Shown one piece after another: positions 1-12,200 of a DNA stretch of 64,000 bases. This DNA comes from Perkinsus olseni (Eukaryota; Perkinsozoa; Perkinsida; Perkinsidae). The translations under genes were made by a program, and so were the position numbers. The notes beneath the pieces are model-generated. The model was given only the letters and a program-made list of their open reading frames with translations. It did not search any database and was not told the DNA's origin. Position 1 is the stretch's first letter, and the number at the start of each line of letters is the position of its first letter. Where the stretch lies: assembly GCA_013115135.1 (NCBI GenBank), contig JABANP010000022.1, positions 124,001-188,000 on the forward strand, read 5' to 3'.

Positions 1-276
1 AGGGCTGTGAAGTCGGTTCTGGCGTGAAGATGACCAAGTGTACTGTGGCGAAGGGTGTTAAGATGATGAAGGCAGGGGAATATGAGGAGGAAGATTTCGA
101 TCGCAATGTGTCTAGCTGAATGCCAAGTTTCCGCTTTCACGCTGATCTGTGCACTGATACCACCGGCCGTTTCGTAGGACGGCGCAATGTAAAAAGCGCT
201 CGCCCAAAAGTAGTAGTCTTCGAGCGGTCGCCAATGATGAACTGTTTAGTTAACACATCTTGACAAGTTAATTCTA

Positions 277-1506
277 ATGTCGTTTACTGGTCCGACGGAG
301 GTGCTGAGCTCGCCGCCTCCTGTGGCCACGAATCTGCCGAAGTCGTTCTCTATGCCGGAGACAGCGCGATCGTCGTGCTCGTCCTTGGCCTCGATGAACT
401 TGGAGCATCATCGGAAGGGCTCATCTCAGAGGTCCAAGGGGAGGAAGAAGAAGAAGTCTTCTGTTAGACGACATAACAGGGATTATGAGGGCACGGCGAG
501 GCGGACTTTTGATTGCTATAGCTGTATTAAGAGGATAAGGGCCCATCGGCCGATATACCTGCGGAATGATTTCACGTATTGCTCGAGGACTTGCAGGGAG
601 AGGGGCGTGTCTGAGCTCTTCGGGAAATTTGCCCGCCACGACGGACTCACTCCGGAGGAGTTGGATAACCTCTCCGTGCGTCAGCTTGGGATACTGCGGT
701 CGAAGGCTGTTGATGTCTGTGCGGCTATGGCGGTGCAAGCGATAACAGTATCGGCTATGCGGAGGTATGACGGTGGTGGCGGCGATCCGGGTATTGCCGC
801 GCGAACCTACCTCCATCCGGAAGACTACTCGACCGGAGCACAGAGCGCTGATAGGGACGGTCAGTTCGATGATGATGAGGAAGCTGCTGCGGTAGAGGCC
901 GAAGAGACTGCTCGAGAGAAGCTAGAGAACCAATGGCGCGATAGACCGATGACGATAATGGAGGCGGCGCAGGCGCGGGCCAGGATGATGATACACAACC
1001 TGGCACGGCGGCTGAGCAGCAACGCCTTGGTCTCGCGAGCTGTGAACACCTATTCGACTAGCAGGGAATGGGGTCAGGAATTAACGAAGAATACTAGTGT
1101 GGGTATGCTGTTTTCGTACTTGCCGGAATTACAGGGCCCGACGTTACCGCAGGACAGGACTGATGCTAGCTTAGCGGCACGGGTGGAGCTGGAGCAGGAG
1201 GCTGCGATTGAAGCCAGCATGTACTGTCCGGTGGGCGGGTCGAGTTGCTCCAGTATGTATATGGACAGTACGATGGAGTCTAGCGGCATGTTCCGGGATC
1301 CGGAAACGTATCTTCCTTCACAGAAGCGGGCCGCGGGAGCCTCACTCTCGGGCCGAACAGGTAGTGTAGTTGGGATTTGCGGGATTTGTGGTATGTCTGT
1401 TCATTCAGTATCCATCATACGGTTACGAGATGAAGATGATGATAGCGGCCCGGCAATTGGAGTTAAGGCTGTGGAGCCACCACGACGGGCCCTGGGAATT
1501 TTTTGA
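277..1506 (+). CDS. Protein with FCS-like (FLZ/DUF581-type) zinc finger
   Basis: Open frame of 409 codons starting at ATG 277. Seen: a Ser/Pro-rich N-terminus, a basic Lys/Arg stretch (residues about 46-66, possible nuclear signal), then Cys80-x2-Cys83-x18-Cys102-x3-Cys106 with the pattern aromatic-D-C-x2-C-x-K-x2 ... IYLRNDFTYCS-x2-CR. In plants this layout (C-x2-C, an I-Y-x-R-x-D-x2-F/Y-C-S core, then ECR/TCR) defines the FCS-like zinc finger, an adaptor that binds SnRK1-type kinases; I infer only the fold here, not the partner. After the finger comes an acidic Asp/Glu segment (about residues 195-215) and a Ser/Cys-rich tail. An intron near the 3' end cannot be excluded, so the stop at 1506 is tentative. 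The next gene starts about 0.5 kb downstream on the same strand. Confidence 0.6.
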   Translation: MSFTGPTEVLSSPPPVATNLPKSFSMPETARSSCSSLASMNLEHHRKGSSQRSKGRKKKKSSVRRHNRDYEGTARRTFDCYSCIKRIRAHRPIYLRNDFTYCSRTCRERGVSELFGKFARHDGLTPEELDNLSVRQLGILRSKAVDVCAAMAVQAITVSAMRRYDGGGGDPGIAARTYLHPEDYSTGAQSADRDGQFDDDEEAAAVEAEETAREKLENQWRDRPMTIMEAAQARARMMIHNLARRLSSNALVSRAVNTYSTSREWGQELTKNTSVGMLFSYLPELQGPTLPQDRTDASLAARVELEQEAAIEASMYCPVGGSSCSSMYMDSTMESSGMFRDPETYLPSQKRAAGASLSGRTGSVVGICGICGMSVHSVSIIRLRDEDDDSGPAIGVKAVEPPRRALGIF

Positions 1507-2032
1507 CATTATTAGAAAGATACCCGTAGAGTGCATAGCGGTAGTACTCGGTGCAATAAGGGTGGTGCCTGCTCTTGCTGCTGATGACTAGAAAACGCTG
1601 CGCTGCTGATGAGTCGACTAAGTCAGGCGGGGTGGCAGTTCATATTATTCGGTCGCCTTCTTCTTCTTCTATCTTTTCTGTACGACTTTTTGAACGATCG
1701 TCTCCTACTCTATCTCTTTTGCCGTACCTGTTGTATAGAGCGCTGCTGCCATACCGGCTGAATGCCGAGCGGTGGGTGCCTGAGGATGCTGTCACTACTA
1801 CTGCTACGGCGGCGAAATGCAATTCTGCTACTTTTGATTATCACCGTACGCTACCGTTAGAGTTTGGTCACGATGATGAGATAAGAACATTGACGTACTG
1901 CCTGCAGGTGTCGCGTTGTACCTTCAATTCTGGTGGGGGTATTGACCAGCACTGGAGGCCTTCCGCTGTGGGCGACGGGAATGCAATCGGAATTCGGCGG
2001 TTGCAGTTCTGTTTAGTCAATCTTTTTCCGTG
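1507..2032 (+). other. Interval between two + strand genes, no convincing gene
   Basis: An open frame of about 150 codons (1575-2033) covers most of this interval, but its product is low in recognisable structure and rich in Ser/Arg/Leu runs with no motif. It could be the 3' end of the upstream gene or the leader of the downstream one. I see no RNA gene or repeat here. Confidence 0.3.
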
Positions 2033-5000
2033 ATGGTGGGAGATTCAGCGTCACCCGGGCCTGTGCTGGAGTCATCGAAGTCTGAGCTGGATGACCATGG
2101 TGAGAGGCTATTATCAGCAACCTGATGACGCTCCACCAGTACTCGTGTATCGCCTGTCTTAGATCTCTGTGGTAATGTGAATTTGGTACGAGAGGCGAAT
2201 GTCCAGCGACGCGAAGAAGAGATCAAGGGGAGGCAGAGGGAGCGTCTTGAGAAGAAGCACAAGCTGTGGCAGGTAATGAGGAGTCGCTGGTGGGGAGGCT
2301 TCGAACGATGGTTTGATGAGCTCGGGGGCAGCATTGGAGGGGCGTTAGCTTCTTAGATAGTGCAGGAGAGTGCCGCTGCTCGGAAGGATGAGTTGAGAGA
2401 ATCTCGGTTCGCTAAGAGCGCAGCAAAGGCTCGGCAGTCGCGGCTGCGGGAACTTGAGAATGACTACAAGGAGCGATGCCGGGAGGTGAAGATCGTGGCT
2501 CGGCAACAGGTGCGGTCAATGGTTGAATTCCCGTGTTGACTGCTGGGTCAGGATTGGCTGATACGAGCAACCGAATCGGTGTTGAAAACGGTGGAGCGGC
2601 ACAGGAAGGAGGACGAGGTCCAGGAGGAGGTTGTGAGGGACTACAAGCTCATGAGGCGTAGCTTTCTTAATGAGCGTGCCGAGGTCAGAAAGAGACGCCA
2701 GGAGAGATTGGACACTAGGGAGAGGAGAAGGGTAGTAGTTGAGGGGATTTGTCGTCGGGCCCACTCTGGACGATGCTGTCTCCCTTTTGAAGGGGGTACC
2801 TTTCTGGGCAAGCCTTGCGTGTTAGGCCGTTAGCGTCGAAGGGAGGGATGCAGTGCGGCAACGGCGAGAACTTTCAAGGGTCCATACTTTGAGGGAGTTG
2901 GTGGAGACAGAGAGAGCTCAGAGGATGGATGAGTTTGCCAATGCCATGGACAGCGGTATCATTCCCCGCTTCTTGAGGTGATGCCCAGATACCATCGCGG
3001 GTCTTCTGCTGATTGGTGCGTTCAGTCTGTTACCTGGTCCTGAGGATTGCCAGGAGGTGCTTTGACCTAGCATGCTATTAGACGCCATTGTTGCAGACGA
3101 AATCATCCGGTGTTCGATGTGAATGGCTGAGGGTGTTGTGCTATGCAGTCAATTTTGAAGGGTAGTTACGCTGGCCACGGGAAGGGCCGGCGGCGGTGGG
3201 GTCGGTGGGTGGATGGGCAGTACTGATGAGTTCTGGCAGTATGAATGATTCTTCCGTGTCCCACCCTGACAACTCCAAAGTAGCATCGACTCCTCACGGG
3301 AAGGTATCGGTGCTCGGAGTTGAATCCAGTGCTGGGGAGCTGGAGAAGGGAGGAAGCATCTTACAGGAGGATTATGGTAATACTCTAGCGGTCGGCTTTC
3401 CTTGGAACGCCGAGATCGGTCATGGTTGATGATACCTGTTTGCGTGGGGAGGGGAGCAGGGCCAATGAGGGTGCGGTAGTAATTGTCCTGGCTGCGCGCG
3501 GTAGAGTTGTCGTTGGGCTAGCGATCTCTGGAATGATGAGTGCTGCTGCTAGGGAATGAATGGACTTTTCTGTTGGGAGTGGTGCTAGACCTCTTTCCGG
3601 TGTGGCCGCTGTCTACCTCTCCTAGTACAAGAGGTTATGATTCCATATGGCCTTGTGTGTAGAGGTGACGAAGGCCTCCTCGCCGACGGTGGCAATGGCT
3701 GTGATGAGGGAGAGGCTTGAGAGCAGTCTTAGGGACAAGGAGATGATGCGGGAGAGGATGCGCCTGCTGGAGGAGGAGCTGGCTCTGTGCAAGGTCCGCG
3801 GGTTTTATGCCTTACAGGGGATGCCCTTGCTTCCAACGCGCGCAAGTCTCATCACTCTCCGCGAGCAAGGAGGGCAGCAATACTTTGTTTGTTGATCTCA
3901 TCACCAAGTTCCGCCTTTATCCTCGCCCTACGGCCCTCTCCACTATGGGCACCTTGTGAAGGGTCTCGCTAGCCAGGAGTAGCGGAGAAGCGTTTTTGAG
4001 GCGAATACTGGAGAGACGGAAAAAGTTTCGTGTATAAGTTGGCTCTCATCAGGTGAAGAAAAAACGGTCGTATAGGGCCGATGCTCACCGTTTGAAGGAG
4101 GATGTTGAGACGCTGAGGGCCAGAGCAGCGTGCTTGGGGGAGGAGACGTCGAGTAATGTGGAGGAAGTTAAGTATTGGCAGAAGACAGCAGAGGAGGCTA
4201 ATAGACATATCAATGAGTAGTCGTGCATAATTTCGTGGCGCGCGGGAAAAGTTTTGGTTTGTAGGATGAGCAAGAGCTTCACTCACGAGGTTCGGCTGTT
4301 GCAGCGGGCTTTGGAGTGTGCTAGGGGTGGTGGTAAGCAGCAGTTCAAGCTGACTGAGAGCGCTGATCTTGTCGAGAGGCTGGGCAGGGCGGTTCTACAG
4401 AGGGACGATGCCTACCGGGATAAGATCAGGCTCGGCGCTAAAGTGAGCAGCCTGCCGCACCAGCGAGCCTGGTCGAGTCCCTTCGTCTTCGACGTTCTCT
4501 GACTCCGAATCTCTTCTGCAATAGCAACAACCCCCGGAGCAGGGGCGAGTCTCCCCGTTAAGAGTTTCGGAAAAGTAGGTACGAGAGTTCCGTCAGCAAT
4601 TGATGGCTCTGCAGAGCGAGCGCAACTCCTTGGCACTGAAGTTGAACTCGGCAGCACGACAGATAGACACTCTCAAGGAGTCCAACAGGCTACTTATGAA
4701 TGGTAGGCCTTGGTCGCTGATGATGAGGGAGGGGTCGCTGGTGGTCAGGTTCAATGCTACAGGAAGGCACAGTAGTTGTGGTGAAGGATGGTGATAGGAT
4801 CGGCCAGAAGAAGGGTAGGCTATAGCGGGCATGGGAGTGAAGCAGAAGACTGCGTGGATCAGCACAGGGGAGGGTAGAGGACGTGGCTTTAGGGACAGCC
4901 TCCGCACTGGAAGCCGGCACGGTCGTTCTGGATGATGATGATTTTGAAGTGGAACTACGGGCCTTCGAGCAGCGGTACATGATGTTGGGTGAAGGAAGCG

Positions 5001-6199
5001 AAGGTTGGTGTAGGTGTGGTATTAGCGTGGCCTGTTCTGCCTGCGATCAGGTGCCGAACAGTTGACGACCAAGCTGCACGCAGAGTGCAAGATGCTACGG
5101 AGGGACGTGGCACGGTGCAAGGAGGAGGCTGAATCCCTGAGGGCCGATCTCACACGGTGGCGCGACTTGGCTGAGGACAGGCTGGCTGAGGTACTCGACT
5201 TGGAGGCGAAGGTGACGAGTCTGAACGAGACCATAGAGGAGCAGAAGGCACATCTGGAAGCAGCGGCTGCTGCTGCTGTGGGGGAGAGTGAGCAGGAGTT
5301 GAGGAAGAGGGATAGTGTGGAGGCAAGGGAGACCCGGGAGCTGGCCAAGTCCTTGACGAGGTCTGTGACGGATAAGTGGCTACGGCAAGGCGAGGAGGAG
5401 TGCACGTCGCTGTACAGAGGGGTTCAGGAGATCAACACGGGAGAGACTGTGGAGGTGCTCAACGCTCTTCCATCTGCTGCTGCTGCCGCCTAGTCCTGAA
5501 CCAGGTATCGGTAGTGGAGCGTCGGGTCGAAGGCGGCGAGGGGTCCTCCACTTATGAGGTCATGGCTACCGTTGATGGTGTGACTTACACCATCACTGTG
5601 GACCCTCAGTACCGGGCCTGGGTGTTGCTGCTTCGGTCATGCTCGGTGCTTGCTAGATACTACCAGGACTGCCCTCCAGAGGATAAGTCCTGGATTTCAG
5701 AGGTCGTCACGCTCCTCGGCCTCATTGATGATGGAGAAGGGGGTTCGAAGCGTCTGGTCGTGCCGGAGCCTGGTGGTGCGTGGTGGGGGATGTTGCTCGC
5801 TGGCTGAGTCCTTCCATGTTAGGTTCGGCGGAGCTGGAGGGTGGTGTGAGTGTGACAGTGTACCAGTACACGCCTACTGTAGTTTTACGTGACAGCGTAC
5901 GATGGTGATTCGGGCGCTGTGGGGGCCACCACCTTGGACCTGGCTGCGGAGGCTATAGGTAACGCCTACACTGGCCGTTTCAATGGGCGGGCGAGATCTA
6001 GAGAAGATATCTTGAGAATCTTCGCGGTGCGCACCCTGTTGTAGATACCTCCTCCTTGTCGAGTTGTGATGCAGCACAGTGGGTACTAAGTCACCTGGAA
6101 TTGTCCCGCGAGACCGATCAGAATACCATCCGCTTGGCTCTCTCCCATGCCCCTCCTGTTGTTGGTGAGCCGACCCCTCCTGCCGCTGCTGTTGATTGA
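2033..6199 (+). CDS. Multi-exon coiled-coil protein, function unknown
   Basis: Discontinuous open segments on the + strand share one style: long charged heptad-rich helices. Start taken at ATG 2033 (acidic Ser-rich opening), then exons around 2160-2330, 2360-2520, 2570-2750, 3650-3800, 4080-4220, 4260-4450, 4570-4700, 4880-5470 and 5510-5790, with a last frame ending at TGA 6197-6199 after a Pro/Ala-rich tail. The clearest block, 5062-5470, is an uninterrupted helix rich in Glu/Arg/Leu (residue pattern L-x2-E-x3-L-R-x-D) followed by an Ala run. Exon borders are approximate and one or two genes could be merged here. It abuts a dynein heavy chain gene in the same direction, so a flagellar role is possible but is inference only. 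No family recognised. Confidence 0.42.
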
Positions 6200-6259
6200 C
6201 CTGGACGGGGGTTGTGTTGAAGTTGTCAATATTCCAAATGCCTGGTTACAGTAGAGGGA

Positions 6260-9200
6260 ATGACTATCGGTGGCAACGGCACTGCCGGAGTGCTAGACGT
6301 AGCCTCCTGTTCGGCGTGGTTTCAAGCCAGGCTGCAGCTCCCAGGTCTCGGCAATAGACAAGTCAGTGTGGGTAGTGAGATCATCAGGTTTCACCCCCGA
6401 TAACTGGAGTGACCGAGTGGCGAAGAAGTGCTTTGATTGGGCTATCAATCCTGATGCTGTGAGTCTGTGTCTGTGGCAGAGGGAGGATGGGACTCTGAAG
6501 GCCTTCAAGCATACTCGTAGGGCGCTGATTTGGTGGATTTACTCTACTGTCGGGTAGGGGAATCCGAGAAGAAGGCTACAGTGGCTGAGCGGCTCCCTAA
6601 GGCGATACACTCTGGGCGAGTGAAGGAGTTCGCTGCCTTCTACAAGCGGACCCCCACCGCTTGCACCAGGGAGAATATCTCTGTGAGAAGGAGGATGGTC
6701 GTCTGATGGAACTTGGTCATGCCTGCAGGACGTGGTGATGTTCACCGTGGTGAGGGGGGACATCCTCCGTGATGGGCCGATGCTCATGCTCAACTCCATC
6801 TATGCTCCGATGACTACCCATGACCGTGGCTGGCCGGATAACGTCAGGAAGGAGTTTACGGAAGAGGTGGTGTGCGCAATTACCGTCCTTTTTCAACGGA
6901 CGGTCTTTGCTTCTGTCCACACTGTTGGTCAAAGCACTTCGCTCTGTCTAGGAAGGGGTTCGGGGAGGATATTGTACACTTCCCCTATGCGGTCGCTCTC
7001 AGTTCCAACGGTTCATATCCGCCAGCGTGGAGGCGGCCAACCTCGCCAAGGGGACGACTGTCCTCTACATACCGGTTGACGATCTGAGTGATGTTGATGC
7101 AGCTAGCAGGGACAAGGATCTGGTCCAGCGTCTGGAGAGCTGCCTTATACATTGGGTAGGCCGGTGACTACCTTTGCCATTCTATGGTCGTCATCCTGTT
7201 GCAGACCCGGCAGATCAAGGATGTGACGAGTTCCCAGGGGGTATCGTCGGGGGCCTTCGCCAGTGACTCTGACGATCCTGCCAAACAGGGTGAGCGCTGG
7301 GATGAGCCTTAAGTCCGCTTGGGATGTTTCTTTCTCGACGATGCGTCGTATCCTGACTGATAGGTCCCCTGAGCGAGATCGAACTGTGGAGTATGAGGGA
7401 TGTGGATCTGTCGAGGCTGAATGATCAGCTGCAGTCACCTGAGCTGCAGCAAGTGTTGAAGGTCCTAGAGGCCGCCAAGAGCCCCTACCTCAAGCAGTTT
7501 AAGTCCTTGGAGGACAGTATCCATGCTGGCAGCCTCGAGGCGCGGGATAATCTCAAATTCCTCTCTGTGAGTTCGGCAACGAGTGGTACCAGCTATCGGT
7601 GTTGTCAAGATTATCAGGAAACCGTTACAGCATTGTTCAGGTTTTGAAAGAACCTTGTCTGGAGCTGGCCGAGGCTGGCCCGGCAGGGCTCCCTGCCATG
7701 CTGCCGAAGATACTCAACTGCGTCCGTCTCGTGTGGTCTATGAGTACTCATTACAACACTCCTGATCGGATCATTGGCCTCTTGAGGAGGCTCAGTAATG
7801 AGATTATATACCGCTGCCAAGAGGGGATATCGGTTGAGAATATCTTTCAAGGTAATGAGGGTCAGCAGCTACGCACTCGGAAGATTTGGGGCTCTTGGTA
7901 GGCCCTAAGGTTGATGATGCAAAGAGGGTCTTATCGGACTGCATACAATGTGGCAAGGCGTTTCGAGAGGCCTACCAGCGTGTTGTGAGGCTGATCGCCG
8001 CAGGCAAGGCGGCCAAGCCATGGGATTTCCCGGAAGGTTCCATCTTTGCACAGGTGCCCTCGAGTGGGGGCTTTTTCTGCTACAGTCTGGTTCCTCTCAG
8101 ATCGATGCATTTGTCCAGCGCTGTGCTGATCTGATTGACGTATGCGTAGGAAGGGAACAGTTCGCCATTATGAGCCTCGGGCGAGACCCTCCCGTTTTTA
8201 CAGGTAGCATTTAACAGCCCTGTTGGTGTTCGATGGCGTTGCTGCTGCTTGGCAGGCACTAAAGCCGATGAGATAAGCAAGAGCTTGAGCGAGATAGAAT
8301 TCACGTTCTTGCGGAGTGCCGATCGATTGTGGATCGCAGATTATGATATATTGGACGTTAAGGCGGGGAAGTGGCATGAGGACTATGGCGTGCTGAAGCA
8401 TCAGATGAAGGATCTTGAGGTCAGCCCATTCATGATTCGGTCGTCTTGCTGGAATCTTTACGGACCCATTTCGATCAGATTATGTACACAAACGCCATCA
8501 ACTCCGCCTTTGAGAATGTGTCGACAGTGCAGGCAGCATGCGACCTCATGTTGAACTTCTATGGGCTAGCCAAGCGGGAGCGAGTCGTGGCGTTTGTCCA
8601 GAAGAAGTCCGTCAACGTGTGAGTGGCATCGAATGGCTCGATTGGTGAGGACTGCCTGGGCTCGCAGGTTTGGCATTTTTCTCGGAGAATTGGCGAGTAT
8701 AAAGAGGGAGCTGGAGCAGTTCCGGAAGAATCCTCAGCTGCCGATTGCGGCGGAGCATCCACAATTCGCCGGCCGGGCCATGTGGGCTAAGGGGGTGGCA
8801 CTGCGGATTCAGAGGCAGTGGGAGGTAGATTTTAGTAGCTTCGCTCCGCTGTCAATGCATGTGAATTTTTCATCAGATTATGGAGGAGCTGATAGAAGCG
8901 GGAGTCCTCCATGCGTCTAAAGAGCAGGCTTCGGCGCGAGATGGCTACCAAAACCTATGCGTCTTGCTAGAAGCCTTCACAGTACAGGTTAGTCGACACC
9001 GACTGTTGAGCTTACTCGAGCTCGACTGTCTCGCAGACCTTCGGGGAGTGGCAGAATGATTTGAAGTCTCTAGGAGAGGATAAGCTGCCTAAGAGGTTGG
9101 CGCAGCATCTCTTATGCCGGTGAGAGGAATCTTTGTCGGGTGACTGCATCAACGGGCTAATTACTAATTCTGCAGGCCGGATGACGGTGGCCGCAACATA

Positions 9201-12200
9201 GCAGTTTCGGCGATGACCGGAGCTCGGGGGTACCATATCGAGAATAACTTCGACAAGGGCCTCTTGCGAGTGCTCAAGGAGGTTTACTACTGGGAGAAAA
9301 TACAGGGCTCGGGTAGTGTTTACCGCTGAGAGTGCTGTGGGTATTTTCAGCACAACTCTCGGGCTGCCTTTCTGTTAGGTATTGTTGTACCGTACGCGGC
9401 CCATGACTTGGCGTCTCATAGGGAGCATATTAGAGTTGTCAGAGAGCACGTCATGCGTGTTGTGAGGGAGTACAACGAGATCATCGATGCGCTCTCGGCG
9501 GAGGAAAGGAAGCTATTCGCGCAGCATTTGAAAAATTTGGATCGGAAGATCGGACCAGGCCTGCAGAAGTGAGTCTCTGGTCGTGCAGGGTGTTGCTGTG
9601 AGTGTGGCCATGGTTACAGGTACACCTGGACCTCGCCAGGCATCAAGGAGTACTTCGTACGGGACGCCTGTCGAGAGTGCTCGAAGGTGTATGATATTGT
9701 GAAGCAGTACAAGTCGAATGATATGAAGATAGTGGAGGCCTGCGCGGCGATGGAGCGGAAGTTGCTGATAAGGATTGAGAAGAAGGTTGTCTATCGAGCG
9801 TCGGAGTTCAAGCAGATGCAGGCTAGCTATAAGGCCCACGTGGAGGGGTATCTTTCACAGCACCATCAACGCATTACGGAGCTCCTCATGAGGACGTACC
9901 AGTTCTTCGAGGTAGCAAGGAAGAGGGCAAAGGGAAATTCGGTTGGTATGCCGTTCGTACTGTACCGCTATTGTCAACAGTATGTTCCACAAGTCCGTCC
10001 AAATTCGGCAACAAACTCCTAGAGAAATTGATGGCAGTAGACTTGTGGGTTCCGAAGGGACTTGGAGAGCGCTCGGAGGGTGTCAAGCAAGGCGGCTGTG
10101 GAGCGTCCGAGCTCTGCTTGATCTCTTTGTGAGTATGGCAGTGTTGTCGGTCGATCAGGCTCATCCAGCGGAGGTCCAAACTGAGTGGCGACGGTATGTT
10201 GACTCAATAGACCAGCGTATCTTGGAGGCTCTGAAGCGGTCCATGAAGAATAGTCTCCGTGACCTGAGCCGAGCCCTCAATGGTGACACCAAGACCGAAG
10301 TGAAGCCATTGTTCAAGCTATTCGCTATGCTCGAGGGACATCATATGGATTTCAATCCGACAATGAATGAACTCAAAGAGCTACTGCAGAATGTGAGGCT
10401 TCTCTCGGGTTCGGAGCGGGGTCGAAGATTCTTTCGCAGGTTTGCCGAGACATGACGACGACTCTGACTGTAATGGTCAGACTGCCGCGGCACTTTAGAA
10501 AGGAGAAGGTAAAGGACGCCCGTACAGTTGTCGTTTTCCGAATTTGTGGTGATTGGCATTGCGATGTATCAGTCTCGATCAGCAGTGAGCTGTCATCACT
10601 GTGATGATGATTGTGGTAGATTGCCCGGGATATGAAGAAGAAAGAGCTATTGTTGAAACAGGGAGAGACTCAAGCTGCTGCTGCAATAATCATACCCACT
10701 GCCGAGGATGTGAGTGCCGCTGTTGCCATGCGCAGGGGGAAATGACGTTGGGTTTGTGCAGGATGCTGCCTTTGAGGAGAGTCTTACCAGTAAAGGGACG
10801 TACTTCGAAGACATCTCGAAGGACGATGACTGCGTTATCAAGTGAGTGATGGAGAGGGAGAGGTTTGAGTAGTCGGTCTAGCAGGTTTGTGAAGGAGATT
10901 CTCAAGGGGTTCAACCAGTGCGCTGTTAAACTGGGCGAGAGGTTGAAGTGGTGGAGTACGAGTTACCAGCCCATCATCAGTCAAGATAAGGACGCCTTCA
11001 TTCGCCGATACGCCAAGACTGAGAGGCCTTTACATGTGATTGGGGAGGACATTCAGAGGTGGGATTCGTCGCTCCTGCGTTCTTATAGAATAGCCTCACC
11101 TGCGGTAGGCATGCAGTCTTCTGTGCTCAGCGGACTTGTTATGTTGTTGCATTCCCTCTTTTTCATTCCCTCTCGCTTTGGAAGGCATATCACCGTAGTC
11201 TCTTTTAGTAGTAGCCCCTCATTCTCGATTCGTGAATGTGCAGCCGTGGCTCTTGGAGGTCATCCGTTTTGGCCAGGTATAAGCGTCTCCAGATGGACAT
11301 CCAGCAGCAAGAGTTCAAGGTCGTCGTGGACTTCATCGACGCGGATTTCACTCACCTGATGAACGAGCTCATCAAGCATTGCCAGCAATGGCATGCCAAG
11401 CTCACAGAGCTACTGCATCAAAACGCAAAGGAGCAGCTGGACTCGTTACTCGGGTGAGAGCTTTTCCCAAGGCTCTACTTGTCTCTCGCTGGCCGCCTCA
11501 CGACGATCCAGCGTAGCGCATCAGCCTGACTCTATCACACTCCATTAGACCGTACGGTGATGCAGAGGATGTAGCACGAAACCTCGCTCCAGTTGTGAGT
11601 TCGGTTTGTTGTACACTGTCGATAAGTGCTGGTGTATGATCGTGATGCGGGGGCCCGCTATAGGTCCTCGTAACCGCTGTAGTTTTCCCATTCGTCAGGT
11701 ACTTCACCAATAATACTCGTGTTCTACTCTCGACTCCTCGAAACTTCGACCAACTTCGAGATCGGATAGGACTACTGGACACCTGTTCGAATGACGTGGG
11801 GACTATGGACGAGAGGATCCAGCCTGTTGAGGATATGTGAGTGTCGGGGGCTACTGGTCCGTATCTAGAGCCGCAGCCTACACCTCTGTGGTCGAGCTAC
11901 CCTTGCCAGGGGGATAGCGCGTTCTTGCCTCACGCTTGTTGATTAGGTCTGAGCAATAACGTGGCGTTGGGAAAATTATCACGCTCTGCAAAAGAGTGTT
12001 GTCACAACACTCTCTTGCAGAGCGTGATAATTTTCGGAAAATTCACAACACTTTTGTGATTCTCGAGGTGACGTTAATTCGTTGCTGAAGGTACCAGAAG
12101 TTGGCTGACTTTGACGTTTCAACTAGCGATGTCGAGGCAGCCCGTAAGGCCTCGATGAGACCGCGCCTCGAGAGCTTCAAGGAGAGCCTCGTGGAGGCAG

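Noticed and set aside
10593..10607. Single 7-nt-arm palindrome with a 1-nt centre (TCATCAC-T-GTGATGA)
   Set aside because: No second turn 7 nt away; about four such single palindromes are expected by chance in 64 kb.
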